Shown: positions 36,532 to 47,066, counted from the first letter of the stretch. The stretch is DNA of 64,000 nt from Mesorhizobium sp. (GCA_004020315.1 SAQG01000001.1:62001-126000), one strand, 5' to 3'. A program made the numbers and translations. Notes: generated by a model from the letters alone, not told the origin.

Positions 36532-37230
36532 ATGCCGAGAACGCTTATCCAACCCGTCACCCTGCATGTTTTGAGACTTCTCTGTGCCGGGTTTTTTCTG
36601 TCCACCGGGATTCACCCGGCGCACGCAGTCCCGCTGTCCCTTCCGGCGACACCCTATAGATACACGGTTCTGGATCAGGAACTCGCTGCAGCGTTGCAGG
36701 AATTCGGCAACAACCTGAATATCAGGGTCAACATCAGTCCTGCGGTGAAGGGGCGAATTCGCGGACGTATGCCTGATTTGCCACCGCGCGCGTTCCTCGA
36801 CCGCTTGACGAACCTTTACGGTCTCCAATGGTACTATGACGGCCTTGTGCTCTATGTGTCTGCTGCACAAGAATCGCAAACTCGAATGCTTTTGATGACG
36901 TCGATTCGCTTCGATGCGTTCAAGGGGGCTCTCGACAAGCTTGATATCTCCGACGAGCGCTATGTGGTCAAACCCGTGCCAGGCAATGGCCTCGTCTTCG
37001 TTTCCGGTCCACCGCGCTTCGTCGCACTCGTGGAGCAGACCTTTAACGGCTTGGTGGCGGAGGCGCAGGCGCAGACTCACATAGCGGCCACGCCAAAGGA
37101 ATCAGTGCTGATCTTGTTTCGCGGCTCCTCCACTACGGTCGTTCGCGACGGACGACCGGATGCTTCTTATTCTTCTGACATCCCACAACAGGATAGCGTT
37201 GGCGGGAAGCCTGAGCTGGGCAAGAAATGA
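36532..37230 (+). CDS. rhcC1: T3SS outer-membrane secretin N-terminal subunit RhcC1
   Basis: A 232-residue protein with a Sec signal (VLRLLCAGFFLSTGIHPAHA) and the N0/N1 domains of a T3SS secretin (YRYTVLDQELAAALQEFGNN, LDRLTNLYGLQWYYDGLVLY, VSGPPRFVALVEQTF). It has no secretin pore domain: rhizobia split SctC into RhcC1 and RhcC2. It diverges from nopB. The ATG at 36532 is preferred to the upstream TTG at 36514. Confidence 0.92.
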   Translation: MPRTLIQPVTLHVLRLLCAGFFLSTGIHPAHAVPLSLPATPYRYTVLDQELAAALQEFGNNLNIRVNISPAVKGRIRGRMPDLPPRAFLDRLTNLYGLQWYYDGLVLYVSAAQESQTRMLLMTSIRFDAFKGALDKLDISDERYVVKPVPGNGLVFVSGPPRFVALVEQTFNGLVAEAQAQTHIAATPKESVLILFRGSSTTVVRDGRPDASYSSDIPQQDSVGGKPELGKK

Positions 37231-37299
37231 ACATTGAGGATTTGCCGCAGCTCTGAAGAACATGACTGCGGCTACCCCTTTGTGAACTCTTCGCAAACT

Positions 37300-37326
37300 C
37301 GTCAGTTTCTCGAAAGCTAATCCGCT
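37300..37326 (+). promoter_or_regulatory. tts box upstream of nopX
   Basis: CGTCAGTTTCTCGAAAGCTA followed by ATCCGCT is one of the closest tts-box matches in the window, on the plus strand 205 bp before the nopX ATG. Confidence 0.9.
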
Positions 37327-37531
37327 CATGATGAGTCCCGGCAGCTCTCGCGGTGACTCCGGCCATTGTGTTGGACCGAACCTTGGAGCCGGCCCGGAAC
37401 ACAGCAATTGAAGGCAGGGCAGGCGCATTCGTGACCTGCCGACGCTTGGAATTGTCGAATTTTGTGAAACGCAAGGGATCTTCTGTCGGGGTCTCTTGTG
37501 GGGATTTCAACGTCACGTCTGAGGATGCACA

Positions 37532-39469
37532 ATGTCGGCCAGCAATCTTTCAACTTTCTACCGCTCAAATTCGCTACAGTCCGCAAGGGGTTGGCCGGGC
37601 CTGAAAGTTTCCCATTTTGCGACCCAGCATCAGCAAAGTGCATCGTGCTTCGAAGCGATGCTGTCCACTTGTGTGCTGGCAAACAAGCCCGGCTCTTTCG
37701 CGCAAGGGGATCTGCCAACGTCGAATCTTGATTCGACAATGGATAAATTGCGGCAGGACCCTTTGGGCCATCTGGCACCGGATGTCGAATCGACATTGAA
37801 GGGCTTGGAGCAACACCCACTGGATCTGCTGCCGCCACATATGAGGGCGGCTCTCAAGGAGGACCAATCGCAACGCTCCAAGGCGACTGAAGCCCAACAT
37901 CTGCTCCGCGTCACCCCGAAGATCGAGCCGGCTCCCAGGCCGAGCCCCGGAATCACGTGGAACGGTGGGTCGCTGACCACGGCTGAGTTGCAGATTGTTG
38001 CGGTACTCAACCGTCACAAGGACCAATGCCCGCTTAGTTGGAAGTCGTTGACCGAGAAAGCCAATGATCCCTCTACGCCACCGGATCTGAAAGCGGCGAT
38101 CAAGGGACTGCAGCAGGATTCGGGACTTTTTTATGCGATTGGCTCGCAGGGCGACGGCCGCTGTGGAGGCAAGATCAACGCCAAGGACTTGGCCGGATTT
38201 TCAAACCACCACCCACAAGTTGCTGCATTTCAGGAAGCCCAAGCGCAAAGCTACGAGCAGAACTACATACCATCCGACGGCAGCGGAGGTTTGCAGCCTT
38301 CGGTCATGACCTTGAGCGATGCCTTGCGGGAGTTTTACCGGTACTCCGAAAATCTGTCCAAGGACCTGAGTCTGGATGAGTTCAAGAAAATGGTCGGCGG
38401 CGAATCGAAAAACGGCAAATTTCCGCCCCAGGTCATTGCGGCGGCGCAATATTTCCTCGATCACCCCGATGCTTGGAACCAGTTGTGCGGTGGCTCGAAA
38501 GGGAAGATGCACAAAGAGGATTTCCTGCAAGTCGCCTCATCGTCGATGAGCCTCACGCAAACTGAGCTGAATACGGTCGAGATGATCAAGGACCATCAGG
38601 ACACGTTCTTTGGAAGCGGTGTTCTGACTCGCGACAAACTGGCGAAAATGAAAGACGACAAGAGCCTTGATCCGAAAGTGCGGGAAGCAGCCTCTCAGCT
38701 CCTTTCAGATCCTCTTTTGTTTGGCCTCCTGAACAATTCGATCACGGGCTATAAGACCCATCATAAATTCTTCGACTTTGGCGGCGGGCATACGGTTGAT
38801 TCCGGCAATATCAGCAAAAAAGACTTTGCCCATTTTTGCACAAACATGTCGTCTGCGAACCGCAACGTTCAGCAGCCAATCACCCACGGCGCCCAAACCG
38901 CAGAAGAGCAGAATGCCGTCGCGGACATGAAGATGGGCCTGATGGACCAGCCTGACATTAAGTCAGCCAAAAAGAACGGCGGGGCCGTCATGCACGTCGT
39001 CGACTCCGTGCTCAAAATCGAGACGAAAGTGCTCGACTTGGCGGCAACGGCGGTGGGACTGCTCAGCTTCATTCCGGGCCTCGGACAAGTAGCCGATCTT
39101 GCCTCGATGGTTCTCGAGGCTGAGTCGCAAGCAGCCAATCTCCTGCGTACGGCCATTAACGGAGGCGATATGAAGCGAGCGCTGGAGGAAGCTGGCCTCA
39201 ATATGGCCGCGCAGGCGATCGGCCTTATCGCAGGCCCCGAGGTCAAGCTGGCCATTCGAAATGGGCTCGTAAAGCACCTGATGGAAGAGGCCTTGGCGGC
39301 AGGCATTGATCTTTCGGTCTCGACGGCGCAGGACTACGCAGAAGGCTATGTGAATAACCTCAAAGCGCGCCTTGCAGGCGGCCCTGAGCAAAACCTAGGC
39401 CTTCCGAGCATGCCATCATTCCAGAGTGTGGCAAGCAATGTGCCCTTCGTCGGCATTGCCTTATCCTAG
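37532..39469 (+). CDS. nopX: NopX/NolX translocator protein
   Basis: A 645-residue protein similar to NolX/HrpF-type translocators thought to insert into the host membrane. The repetitive N-terminal part carries paired motifs (DKLRQDPLGHLAPDVESTLK, LKGLEQHPLDLLPPHMRAAL), as in HrpF. The central region has repeated units of the type WKSLTEKANDPSTPPDLKAAI and KMHKEDFLQVA. Two hydrophobic stretches near 515-595 (VLDLAATAVGLLSFIPGLGQ, LNMAAQAIGLIAGPEVKLAI) are the likely membrane-inserting helices. It stands alone behind its own tts box. Confidence 0.93.
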   Translation: MSASNLSTFYRSNSLQSARGWPGLKVSHFATQHQQSASCFEAMLSTCVLANKPGSFAQGDLPTSNLDSTMDKLRQDPLGHLAPDVESTLKGLEQHPLDLLPPHMRAALKEDQSQRSKATEAQHLLRVTPKIEPAPRPSPGITWNGGSLTTAELQIVAVLNRHKDQCPLSWKSLTEKANDPSTPPDLKAAIKGLQQDSGLFYAIGSQGDGRCGGKINAKDLAGFSNHHPQVAAFQEAQAQSYEQNYIPSDGSGGLQPSVMTLSDALREFYRYSENLSKDLSLDEFKKMVGGESKNGKFPPQVIAAAQYFLDHPDAWNQLCGGSKGKMHKEDFLQVASSSMSLTQTELNTVEMIKDHQDTFFGSGVLTRDKLAKMKDDKSLDPKVREAASQLLSDPLLFGLLNNSITGYKTHHKFFDFGGGHTVDSGNISKKDFAHFCTNMSSANRNVQQPITHGAQTAEEQNAVADMKMGLMDQPDIKSAKKNGGAVMHVVDSVLKIETKVLDLAATAVGLLSFIPGLGQVADLASMVLEAESQAANLLRTAINGGDMKRALEEAGLNMAAQAIGLIAGPEVKLAIRNGLVKHLMEEALAAGIDLSVSTAQDYAEGYVNNLKARLAGGPEQNLGLPSMPSFQSVASNVPFVGIALS

Positions 39470-40527
39470 CCGTCGCCTTGCGCGGAAGCTTTGGCTCGCG
39501 CGCTGACATAAGGGTCATTGTGGCACAAGCAGGGGTTCATCCGCATCAACGCAAGCGGTGTTCCTGACGCCATCTGGATCGGACTGTGAGGGGGATGTCC
39601 GAAGTCTGTGAAGGCTTCGGTATATGACGACTTCAGAGTTACGCTGAGCCCAGCCATCTCGAGCCGGTGCGCCGGGTCGAGGTTTTCACGGGCGCCGGCC
39701 GGCAGCGGGGATGGTCTCCGGAAGGCACGGCGCGGATGGTGGCGGAGCGGCGCAGCCGAAGGAACGGCTGTCGCGCGCCCAGGGCGGCCTCCCGAACAGC
39801 CAGACGATGATCTCCTGCCTTGGGCCTATATCCTTGTGCCCACGCTCAAGGCAGTCGGCTGAAAACAGCGCTGATTTAAAACAGCATTATCCTGCACTGC
39901 ACCCTCGATCCTTGCGCTCACCGATCGCTCGTCGACACGCACGCGGTCAAGTCGTTATCGGCGCTATGCCGATGGGCTTCGAGAGCAAGGTGGACGCTGA
40001 GCGGTGCGTCAGCCTCAGGGCGCGGCTGGCCAGCTTTGCGTCTCACGCTCTATGACGGCAACACCCGGCTGATCCACTTGGCCTGTTCGCGGGCTCCCGG
40101 CAGCGGCGCGGAAGCCACGGTCCGCCTTCCTCGGCTTCAGGCCAAAGACACCGCAGCATGCTCCAGAGCTATGTCTGCCGCCTTCGCCCCATCGTCGCTG
40201 GTCATGTGGAAAGGACAAGTAGGCTACGCACCCCATAATCCCGTCGGGCAGGATTCGGCAGTCGACGGCGAGACATTCGCCAAACCTCATTCTTGATTCT
40301 CAGCAACGTTAAAAAAAATTCACATAATGTTCGTGAGCGTAGTCTCCTGTCAGGTGGTACATTCGCCACAATATCTGGCGTCTTAGTCGTAGAAAGGACT
40401 GTGATCCATCTTCCATTAGCATCCATACCAGCGGATTTACAGCAAATGACGAGAGAGGTCTCATGCGGATTGATGGGGATAGAAGGGCTAGCGGCTTGCT
40501 GCATCCCGTCCGGGTTGATGCCAGCCA
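39470..40527. other. About 1 kb without recognisable gene
   Basis: Between nopX and the SahR-like fragment both strands hold only short, unsupported ORFs. The composition is mixed and suggests decayed DNA. No tts or nod box was found. Confidence 0.45.
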
Positions 40528-40872
40528 ATGTTGACACTGGTAAATCGCCTAAGGACGGCAGCGCATCTTGATCGTCTTCGAATCCTGGGCCTTTGCGCGC
40601 ATGCGGATCTAACCGTCGGCGAGCTGGCCGATATTACCAGTCTGCCTCGCGAGCAGGTTCGACGCCACGTCCGGCGGCTGGTCAGAGCCAACTTTCTTTG
40701 CTGCAACGAACAACGTCCGCAGTCTTCGTACCATATGCAAGCAGGAGGCAAGGATGGCGGGCTGGCTCAATTGGTGGTCGATCTCCTGCCCCACGATGAT
40801 GGCCACCATAAAAGAGACCTACAACGCCTGGAAGCAATACAAGACGCGCGGTTGAAGGGACCGCCTGCTTGA
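40528..40872 (+). CDS. ArsR-type HTH protein, truncated SahR-like regulator
   Basis: A 114-residue protein with a winged HTH (LRTAAHLDRLRILGLCAHAD, LTVGELADITSLPREQVRRH, VRRLVRANFLCC). After it comes VVDLLPHDDGHHKRDLQRLE, which resembles the linker that in SahR precedes a methyltransferase-like, S-adenosylhomocysteine-sensing domain. Here translation stops right after the linker (RLKGPPA), so the sensor is missing. SahR represses SAM-cycle genes in Proteobacteria, and glyA-metK-adoK follow directly, supporting the relation. It could be a constitutive DNA binder or a remnant. Confidence 0.68.
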   Translation: MLTLVNRLRTAAHLDRLRILGLCAHADLTVGELADITSLPREQVRRHVRRLVRANFLCCNEQRPQSSYHMQAGGKDGGLAQLVVDLLPHDDGHHKRDLQRLEAIQDARLKGPPA

Positions 40873-40909
40873 TCGTGAAATAGATCAGTCCAAATGGAGC
40901 GCGACTACC

Positions 40910-42247
40910 ATGGATAACTCCGCCGGCGGCGCCATCGCGCAGCCCGACACTTACGGGCGGCCTCACTTAGCCGCCGTCGACTCCCGCGTTCACGAACTGC
41001 TTCTAAGACAGGAGCGCCAGGAGCGGACAACTCTCAAACTGATCGCCTCCGAGAACTTTGCCTCCTCGGCGGTGTTGGAAGCGACCGGGTCGATTTTCAC
41101 CAACAAGTATGCCGAGGGATACCCCGGTGCGCGCTACTACGCCGGAAACGAGATCGTCGATGAGCTTGAGACCCTCGCGATCGAGCGCCTGAAAGCGCTA
41201 TTTGGCAGTGAACACGCCAACGTCCAGCCTTATTCAGGCTCGCCAGCCAACCAGGCTGTCTATCGCGCGCTTTTGAGCCCCCGTGACAAAGTCATGGGCT
41301 TGCCTTTACCCGAAGGCGGCCATCTGACTCACGGTTGGTCCGTCAATTTTTCCGGCAGCGATTATCAGCGCGTCCCGTACAGGCTGCACGAAAAGACACA
41401 GCAAATTGACTATGACCACTTGCGCGAGACCGCCAAGGGGGAACGCCCGAAGCTAATTTGGGTCGGCGGAACTGCTTATCCGCGTATTTTTGACTACGCG
41501 GCAATGGCCGAAATTGCTTCGGAGGTGAACTCGTATCTGGTGGCTGACATCGCCCACATCTGCGGCCTGGTTGTCGCAGGAGTGCATCCGAACCCCGTGT
41601 CCCATTGCGATGTGGTCACCAGCACCTCTCACAAGTCGATCCGCGGTCCCCGGGGTGGCTTCATTTTATCAAGGAATGAAGACCGTTATCAGCCCCTCCA
41701 TCATCCGAAGAGCAAACACAATCTGGCCAAACGTATAGACCGCGCCGTGTTCCCTCTTCTGCAAGGCGGACCGCATATGAATACTATCGCCGCGCTTGCC
41801 GTCGCTTTGCAGGAAGCAGCGAACTCGTCCTTTCGTGTCTACGGTCAGCAGATCGTCCACAACGCCAAGGCTCTGGCCCAGGCGCTTCTGGAGCGAGGTT
41901 ATGAACTCGTCACCGGGGGCACTGACAATCACATGCTGATCCTTGATCTTCGGGACCGGCCGCTGTCAGGCAAAGCCTATGCAGAGCGCTTATCGCGTGC
42001 AGGCATCATTGCGAATTTCAATATGGTCCCGGGCGACCGGCGGCATCCGGCGCTGACAAGCGGCATCCGCTTAGGGACACCAGCGGTGACGTCCATGGGC
42101 ATGCGCGAAACGGAGATGGTGCAGATCGCCGCTTTCATCGACTCGGTCTGCCGCCAGCCCGATGACCAGGAAGTTCATGCGAGCGTACGAAGAGACGTTG
42201 CCGACTTCTGCACTGCGTTCGATGTTCCCGGCATCCCCGACCGATAA
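40910..42247 (+). CDS. glyA: Serine hydroxymethyltransferase (island copy)
   Basis: A 445-residue SHMT converting serine and tetrahydrofolate to glycine and methylene-tetrahydrofolate. Landmarks are LKLIASENFASSAVLEATGS, NKYAEGYPGARYYAGNE, VADIAHICGLVVAGVHPNP and STSHKSIRGPRGGFI with the PLP lysine. It has variations from usual housekeeping GlyA (GGHLTHGWSVNFSGSDYQ), consistent with a diverged second copy. It starts 37 bp after the SahR-like gene and 57 bp before metK. A role in supplying one-carbon units for SAM is inference from the cluster. Confidence 0.93.
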   Translation: MDNSAGGAIAQPDTYGRPHLAAVDSRVHELLLRQERQERTTLKLIASENFASSAVLEATGSIFTNKYAEGYPGARYYAGNEIVDELETLAIERLKALFGSEHANVQPYSGSPANQAVYRALLSPRDKVMGLPLPEGGHLTHGWSVNFSGSDYQRVPYRLHEKTQQIDYDHLRETAKGERPKLIWVGGTAYPRIFDYAAMAEIASEVNSYLVADIAHICGLVVAGVHPNPVSHCDVVTSTSHKSIRGPRGGFILSRNEDRYQPLHHPKSKHNLAKRIDRAVFPLLQGGPHMNTIAALAVALQEAANSSFRVYGQQIVHNAKALAQALLERGYELVTGGTDNHMLILDLRDRPLSGKAYAERLSRAGIIANFNMVPGDRRHPALTSGIRLGTPAVTSMGMRETEMVQIAAFIDSVCRQPDDQEVHASVRRDVADFCTAFDVPGIPDR

Positions 42248-42304
42248 GCCACCCCAATCCAGAAACTCCTCACTAACTCCAGCACTTGAAGCGAGGGCAT
42301 TTTT

Positions 42305-43480
42305 ATGACCAGGCAGTTCGTGTTCTCTTCCGAATCCGTCGGCGCGGGACACCCCGATAAGATGGCAGACAACATCTCCGATGCCATTCTCGATGCGGTC
42401 CTGCGCGCCGATCCGAAGGCGCGCGTCGCCTGTGAAGTGTTGGTGAAGACGGGGATGGTCGTTGTGGCTGGCGAGATCACCAGCCATGCACACATCGATT
42501 ACAGCCAAGTCGCCCGCGATACGATACTCGATATTGGCTACGACGATGATGCGATTGGCTTTGATGGTCGACGTTGCGCCGTCGTTCTGGCCCTCACCGA
42601 GCAGTCGCCCGACATAAGCCAGGGCGTTGATGAAGGACGAGGGCAGGATCTCGGGCAAGGGGCAGGGGATCAGGGCATCATGTTTGGATTCGCATGCAAC
42701 GAGACGGATACATTGATGCCCCTGCCGATCCAACTCGCTCACCATTTGACGAAAAGACAGGCCGAGGTCCGGAAAGCGGGACAGCTTGGCTGGCTGCGTC
42801 CGGACGTGAAATCTCAAGTGTCCGTACGCTACGAAGGGCTCCGCCCGGTGGCGCTGGATACCATAGTCCTGTCAACGCAGCATGACGAAGCGGTCTCACA
42901 AGCCACGGTCCGCGAAGGCGTCATTGAGGAGATCATAAAACCGGTCCTGCCGGCCCACCTGGATACTTCGGGGATCAGATTTCTGGTCAACCCAACAGGG
43001 CGGTTCGTGGTCGGTGGGCCTGCCGGCGACTGCGGCCTCACAGGACGGAAGATCATCGTCGATTCCTACGGTGGGACCGGGCGTCACGGCGGCGGTGCCT
43101 TTTCGGGCAAGGACCCATCCAAGGTTGACCGCTCGGCGGCCTATGCCGCCCGGTATGTCGCGAAGAACATCGTTGCCAGCGGCCTTGCGGAGGTCTGCGA
43201 GGTTCAGCTTGCCTACGCGATCGGCGTGGCCAGTCCGGTTTCTGTCATGGTCAATACCTTCGGAACCGCAAGGATCGAGGAAAAAAGGATCGAGCGCCTT
43301 GTTCTCGAGGTTTTCAATCTCCGACCGAAAGGCATCATCAAGATGCTTGATCTCTTACGGCCGATATACCGCAAGACGGCGACATACGGACACTTCGGGC
43401 GTGAAGAGCCTGAGTTCACTTGGGAGAAGACGGACAAAGCTGACGATTTGCTGCGTGAAGCCGGACCGGCAGCTGCGTGA
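42305..43480 (+). CDS. metK: S-adenosylmethionine synthetase (island copy)
   Basis: A 391-residue MetK making SAM from ATP and methionine. The N-terminal [20 protein letters not shown] has the ATP-binding [25 protein letters not shown] the central loop region, and [20 protein letters not shown] the phosphate-binding motif. The protein is full length. SAM is the methyl donor for Nod-factor N-methylation (NodS) and precursor of homoserine lactones, possible reasons for an island copy. Confidence 0.95.
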   Translation: MTRQFVFSSESVGAGHPDKMADNISDAILDAVLRADPKARVACEVLVKTGMVVVAGEITSHAHIDYSQVARDTILDIGYDDDAIGFDGRRCAVVLALTEQSPDISQGVDEGRGQDLGQGAGDQGIMFGFACNETDTLMPLPIQLAHHLTKRQAEVRKAGQLGWLRPDVKSQVSVRYEGLRPVALDTIVLSTQHDEAVSQATVREGVIEEIIKPVLPAHLDTSGIRFLVNPTGRFVVGGPAGDCGLTGRKIIVDSYGGTGRHGGGAFSGKDPSKVDRSAAYAARYVAKNIVASGLAEVCEVQLAYAIGVASPVSVMVNTFGTARIEEKRIERLVLEVFNLRPKGIIKMLDLLRPIYRKTATYGHFGREEPEFTWEKTDKADDLLREAGPAAA

Positions 43481-43580
43481 GGGCGGCTGGATCAAGCGCA
43501 TGCGGCAACCCATTTCAACTCGCGAGACCACGCCCGGCCGGCGTGGCAAGAAGCCGGCTCGGGTTTTGGCGGAGATTTTG

Positions 43581-44593
43581 ATGCCGGATTATGACGTGCT
43601 TTGCATCGGCAATGCCATTGTCGACATCATCGCCCAGTGCGACGAGGAATTCCTCGAGACGAACGGCATCATCAAGGGCGCGATGAACCTCATCGACACA
43701 CAACGCGCCGAACTGCTCTACAGCCGCATGGGCCCGGCGATCGAGGCCTCCGGCGGCAGCGCCGGCAACACGGCGGCCGGCGTCGCCAGCTTTGGAGGCC
43801 GCGCCGCCTTCTTCGGCAAGGTCTCCACGATGCGCTGGGCGAAATCTACGCCCACGACATCCATGCACAGGGTGTCGCCTTCGACACCAGGCCGCTCAAG
43901 GGCGAGCCGCCGACGGCGCGCTCGATGATCTTCGTCACCCCCGACGGCGAGCGCTCGATGAACACCTATCTCGGCGCCTGCGTCGAGCTCGGACCGGAGG
44001 ATGTCGAGGCCGACAAGGCGTCCGGCGCCAAGGTCACCTATTTCGAAGGCTATCTGTGGGACCCGCCGCGCGCCAAGGAGGCAATCCGCCAGACGGCGAA
44101 GCTGGCGCACGCGGCAGGCCGCGAAGTGTCGATGACGCTATCGGATTCGTTCTGCGTCGACCGCTACCGCGACGAATTCCTCGACCTGATGCGCTCGGGT
44201 ACCGTCGACATCGTCTTTGCCAACAGCCACGAGATCAAATCGCTTTACCAGACGGCGTCGTTCGACGAAGCGCTGGCGCAGATTCGCAAGGATTGCCGCA
44301 TCGCCGCCGTGACCCGATCGGAAAAAGGCTCGGTGATCGTGCGCGGCGACGAGACCGTGGTGATCAAGGCGACCGCCATCAAGGAGCTGATCGACACGAC
44401 GGGCGCCGGCGATCTCTATGCCGCCGGCTTCCTGCATGGCTACACGCAAGGCCGTGACTTGCAGACCTGCGGCGACCTTGGCTCACTGGCAGCCGGATTG
44501 GTGATCCAGCAGATCGGCCCCAGGCCCCGTCAGAATTTGCGCCGCGAGGCCGAGCAGGCGGGGCTGACCATTCCGGACGTTCAAACGAGTTAG
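43581..44593 (+). pseudogene. adoK: Adenosine kinase (PfkB family) with one-base frameshift
   Basis: From ATG 43581 (GGAG seven bases ahead) the reading is MPDYDVLCIGNAIVDIIAQC through SGGSAGNTAAGVASFGGRAA and FFGKVS. The expected NDALGEIYAHDIH then appears one frame over, because TCC-AAC-GAT is TCC-ACGAT at about 43825-43830: one A is missing. After it the other frame is intact to the stop, including SMIFVTPDGERSMNTYLG and the PfkB signature DTTGAGDLYAAGFLHG with the catalytic Asp. Adenosine kinase would remove adenosine from SAH hydrolysis. The rest is so well kept that the mutation is recent or a sequencing error. Confidence 0.85.
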
Positions 44594-44658
44594 TGGCCTA
44601 CCTTCCCGTTGTGCAGGCTATCTCGCCAGAAGCGCAATCACGGAATAGGGAAATCCTG

Positions 44659-45693
44659 ATGTCGAACATGATGAAGGCGCTTGTGAAGGCCAAGGCCGAA
44701 CCGGGCATCTGGATGGAAGAGGTGCCGGTGCCGGAAATCGGCCCCAACGACGTGCTGATCAAGATCAAGAAGACGGCGATCTGCGGCACCGACGTGCACA
44801 TCTACAATTGGGACCAGTGGGCGCAGAAGACGGTGCCGGTGCCGATGGTGACGGGCCATGAATTCGTCGGCACCGTTGCCGATTTCGGCGCAGCGGTCAC
44901 CGAATACAAGGTCGGCCAGCGTGTATCGGGCGAAGGCCACATCGTCTGCGGCCATTGCCGCAACTGTCGCGCCGGGCGAGGGCATCTGTGCCGCAACACA
45001 CTCGGCGTCGGCGTCAACCGTCCGGGCGCGTTCGGCGAGTATCTGGCGATCCCGCAGCACAATGTCGTGCCGATCCCCGACGATGTGCCCGATGAGATTG
45101 CCGCGATCTTCGATCCCTTGGGCAATGCCGTCCACACCGCATTGTCCTTCGATCTGGTCGGCGAGGATGTGCTGGTCACCGGCGCCGGGCCGATCGGCAT
45201 CATGGGCGCGCTCGTTGCCCAATGCGTCGGCGCGCGAAAAGTGGTCATCACCGACATCAACCCGGTGCGGCTGGCGCTGGCGAAAAAACTCGGCGTGCAG
45301 CATGTCGTCGACGCCTCGAAGGAAAAGCTGCGCGACGTCATGCCGGCGCTCGGCATGACCGAGGGGTTTGACGTCGGCCTCGAAATGTCGGGCGCAGCCC
45401 CCGCCTTCCGCGACATGATCGATACCATGAACAATGGCGGCAAGATCGCCATTCTGGGCATTGCGCCGACCGGCTTCGAGATCGACTGGAACAAGGTCAT
45501 CTTCAAGATGCTGCATCTCAAGGGCATCTACGGCCGCGAGATGTTCGAGACCTGGTACAAGATGATCGCGCTGGTGCAGGGTCCTCTCGACGTGTCGGGC
45601 CTGATCACACACCGCATCGGGGTCGATGACTACCTCGACGGTTTCGAGGCGATGAAGAGCGGCAATTCGGGGAAGGTGGTGATGGATTGGTAG
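44659..45693 (+). CDS. tdh: L-threonine 3-dehydrogenase
   Basis: A 344-residue zinc-dependent dehydrogenase oxidising threonine to 2-amino-3-ketobutyrate. It shows the catalytic zinc site ([22 protein letters not shown]), a structural zinc loop with four Cys ([15 protein letters not shown]), the Rossmann motif [16 protein letters not shown] and the TDH-typical [20 protein letters not shown]. The start at 44659 has AGGG at good distance; a GTG at 44593 would add 22 unlikely residues. It begins 66 bp after adoK. Threonine to glycine conversion would also need kbl, which is not here. Confidence 0.92.
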   Translation: MSNMMKALVKAKAEPGIWMEEVPVPEIGPNDVLIKIKKTAICGTDVHIYNWDQWAQKTVPVPMVTGHEFVGTVADFGAAVTEYKVGQRVSGEGHIVCGHCRNCRAGRGHLCRNTLGVGVNRPGAFGEYLAIPQHNVVPIPDDVPDEIAAIFDPLGNAVHTALSFDLVGEDVLVTGAGPIGIMGALVAQCVGARKVVITDINPVRLALAKKLGVQHVVDASKEKLRDVMPALGMTEGFDVGLEMSGAAPAFRDMIDTMNNGGKIAILGIAPTGFEIDWNKVIFKMLHLKGIYGREMFETWYKMIALVQGPLDVSGLITHRIGVDDYLDGFEAMKSGNSGKVVMDW

Positions 45694-46084
45694 GGATTGC
45701 CTTGGCCGCTCTTCAGGAAAAGCTGACGGGACAGCACCCCTCTGGTCCGCCGGACATCTTCCAACGAGGGGAACATGGCTGGGTGGAGAGCTATGGCTCC
45801 GCTAGGTGCGCCCCCTAATCATGATACGGCGACGTATCGCGGCCCATCCGATAACGGTCGATGGTGGCAATTCGCCTCAGCCGATGACGGAAATCCGGTG
45901 AACGGATGCTCACAGGCCCCCACGCGATCGTCTATTTCCTAAGATCTGCGATTGAGGTCGAGGTGTTGCCGCCGTTTCAGCGGGTAAGATGCGTTAGACG
46001 ACTTCCGGTACCTTTCCGGTCAGCGAATTAAGGAAGGCAACGAGCCGCATTGGACAGGTCGTGCCATTCCGGTTCGGGGGAAGT
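45694..46084. other. Intergenic, nothing recognised
   Basis: 390 bp after tdh with no supported ORF, RNA or regulatory site. Confidence 0.4.
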
Positions 46085-46640
46085 ATGGCGCGGCTCAGCA
46101 TGGCGACACGGTCGGAACTGAAGCGGCGATCGTGGAGCGTTATCGCGGCGTTGACAAGCGGCGCATTCTGAATGAGTTCGGGGCGGTAATCGGCTATTAT
46201 CGCAAGCGCGCGCGATCCGTCTTATGAACCGTCGTGAGCAGAGGCCGTCTGCGGGCAAGAGCCGCAGCCGCTGTTACGGCAGCGATGTCCGCGAGGCGCT
46301 CATCGTGTTGTGGGAGGCTTCGGAGCGGCTGAGGTCCGCATCGTCGCTCGCGGCGGCCAGCGCCGCCGGGCAGGAATGAGTTCGGCAGTTCGCCGCTCGG
46401 TGCAAGCCCGCACCTTCGGCGATTGGAAAGATCCGCCGCCCGGCTTTGTTGAGCGCATTCGGGCACGTCTTGGTCGGGGAGCTTCGTGCAGACGATGGTG
46501 CTGACCGTAATTGCCACCGGCTGGACCGAATGCATTCCGGTCCGCACGCGCAACAGCGGCAATGTGATCATGGCGATCAAGCAGGCCCGCTCGCGGTTTC
46601 CCTGACCCTGTGCTGCTGTTTGCCGGCATCCGCCCGCACA
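46085..46640 (+). pseudogene. Remnant of an integrase-core transposase
   Basis: Fragments in several frames on the plus strand resemble one transposase: MATRSELKRR..., NEFGAVIGYYRKRA, SDVREALIVLWEASERL (N-terminal region), then SFVQTMVLTVIATGWTECIP (start of the DDE core with the usual Asp replaced by Val). Many stops and gaps intervene. The sequence type is that of large rhizobial transposases with an rve core; the family name (ISNCY-like) is from memory. Confidence 0.5.
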
Positions 46641-47017
46641 GGAAGAGCTTGGAAAGCGGTCGATCGTCGTGGCCTGAATGCGGAAATCGAGGAGCCGTTG
46701 GTCGTCGATCTCCAGCCTGAACGCGGTCGTTTCCTGGTGCCGCAAATCGGCTGTTGCATACACATCCCTGTCAGACGTCAGTTTTCCTCGCCCATTTTGG
46801 TGTCGAGACGCGAAGTGCTCTTTTGGACCAGCAAGGCTTTTTGGAAATCTGAGAGCGGCTTTCCGCGGGGCGCTCCATTTTTGAGCATCAAGCTACCACA
46901 GCCAATGACGCGCAGGTTCCACCAGACTCGCCAGCCTTGAAGGACAGCGAAAATAGCATAGCACGACAGACACAACAATCCATCAGGAAGCCGCAGTCGT
47001 TGAAGATGCGGCGCTGC
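46641..47017. other. Intergenic upstream of the nod box
   Basis: Only unsupported short ORFs. Probably debris of the transposase region leading to the ttsI promoter. Confidence 0.4.
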
Positions 47018-47066
47018 ATCCATACCGTGGATGCATTCGATCCAAATAATCGATTTGTTCAATCAG
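47018..47066 (+). promoter_or_regulatory. nod box upstream of ttsI
   Basis: ATCCATACCGTGGATGCATT then CGATCCAAATAATCGATTTG and TTCAATCAG follow the nod-box consensus almost base for base: ATCCAT-N4-TGGATG, ATC-AAA-AATCGATTT, CAATC. NodD with plant flavonoids activates at such boxes. It lies on the plus strand about 305 bp before ttsI, matching the flavonoid-to-TtsI-to-T3SS chain known from NGR234. Confidence 0.9.

Noticed and set aside
44598..45612. Minus-strand 324-residue ORF opposite tdh
   Set aside because: High-GC shadow of tdh with no family resemblance.
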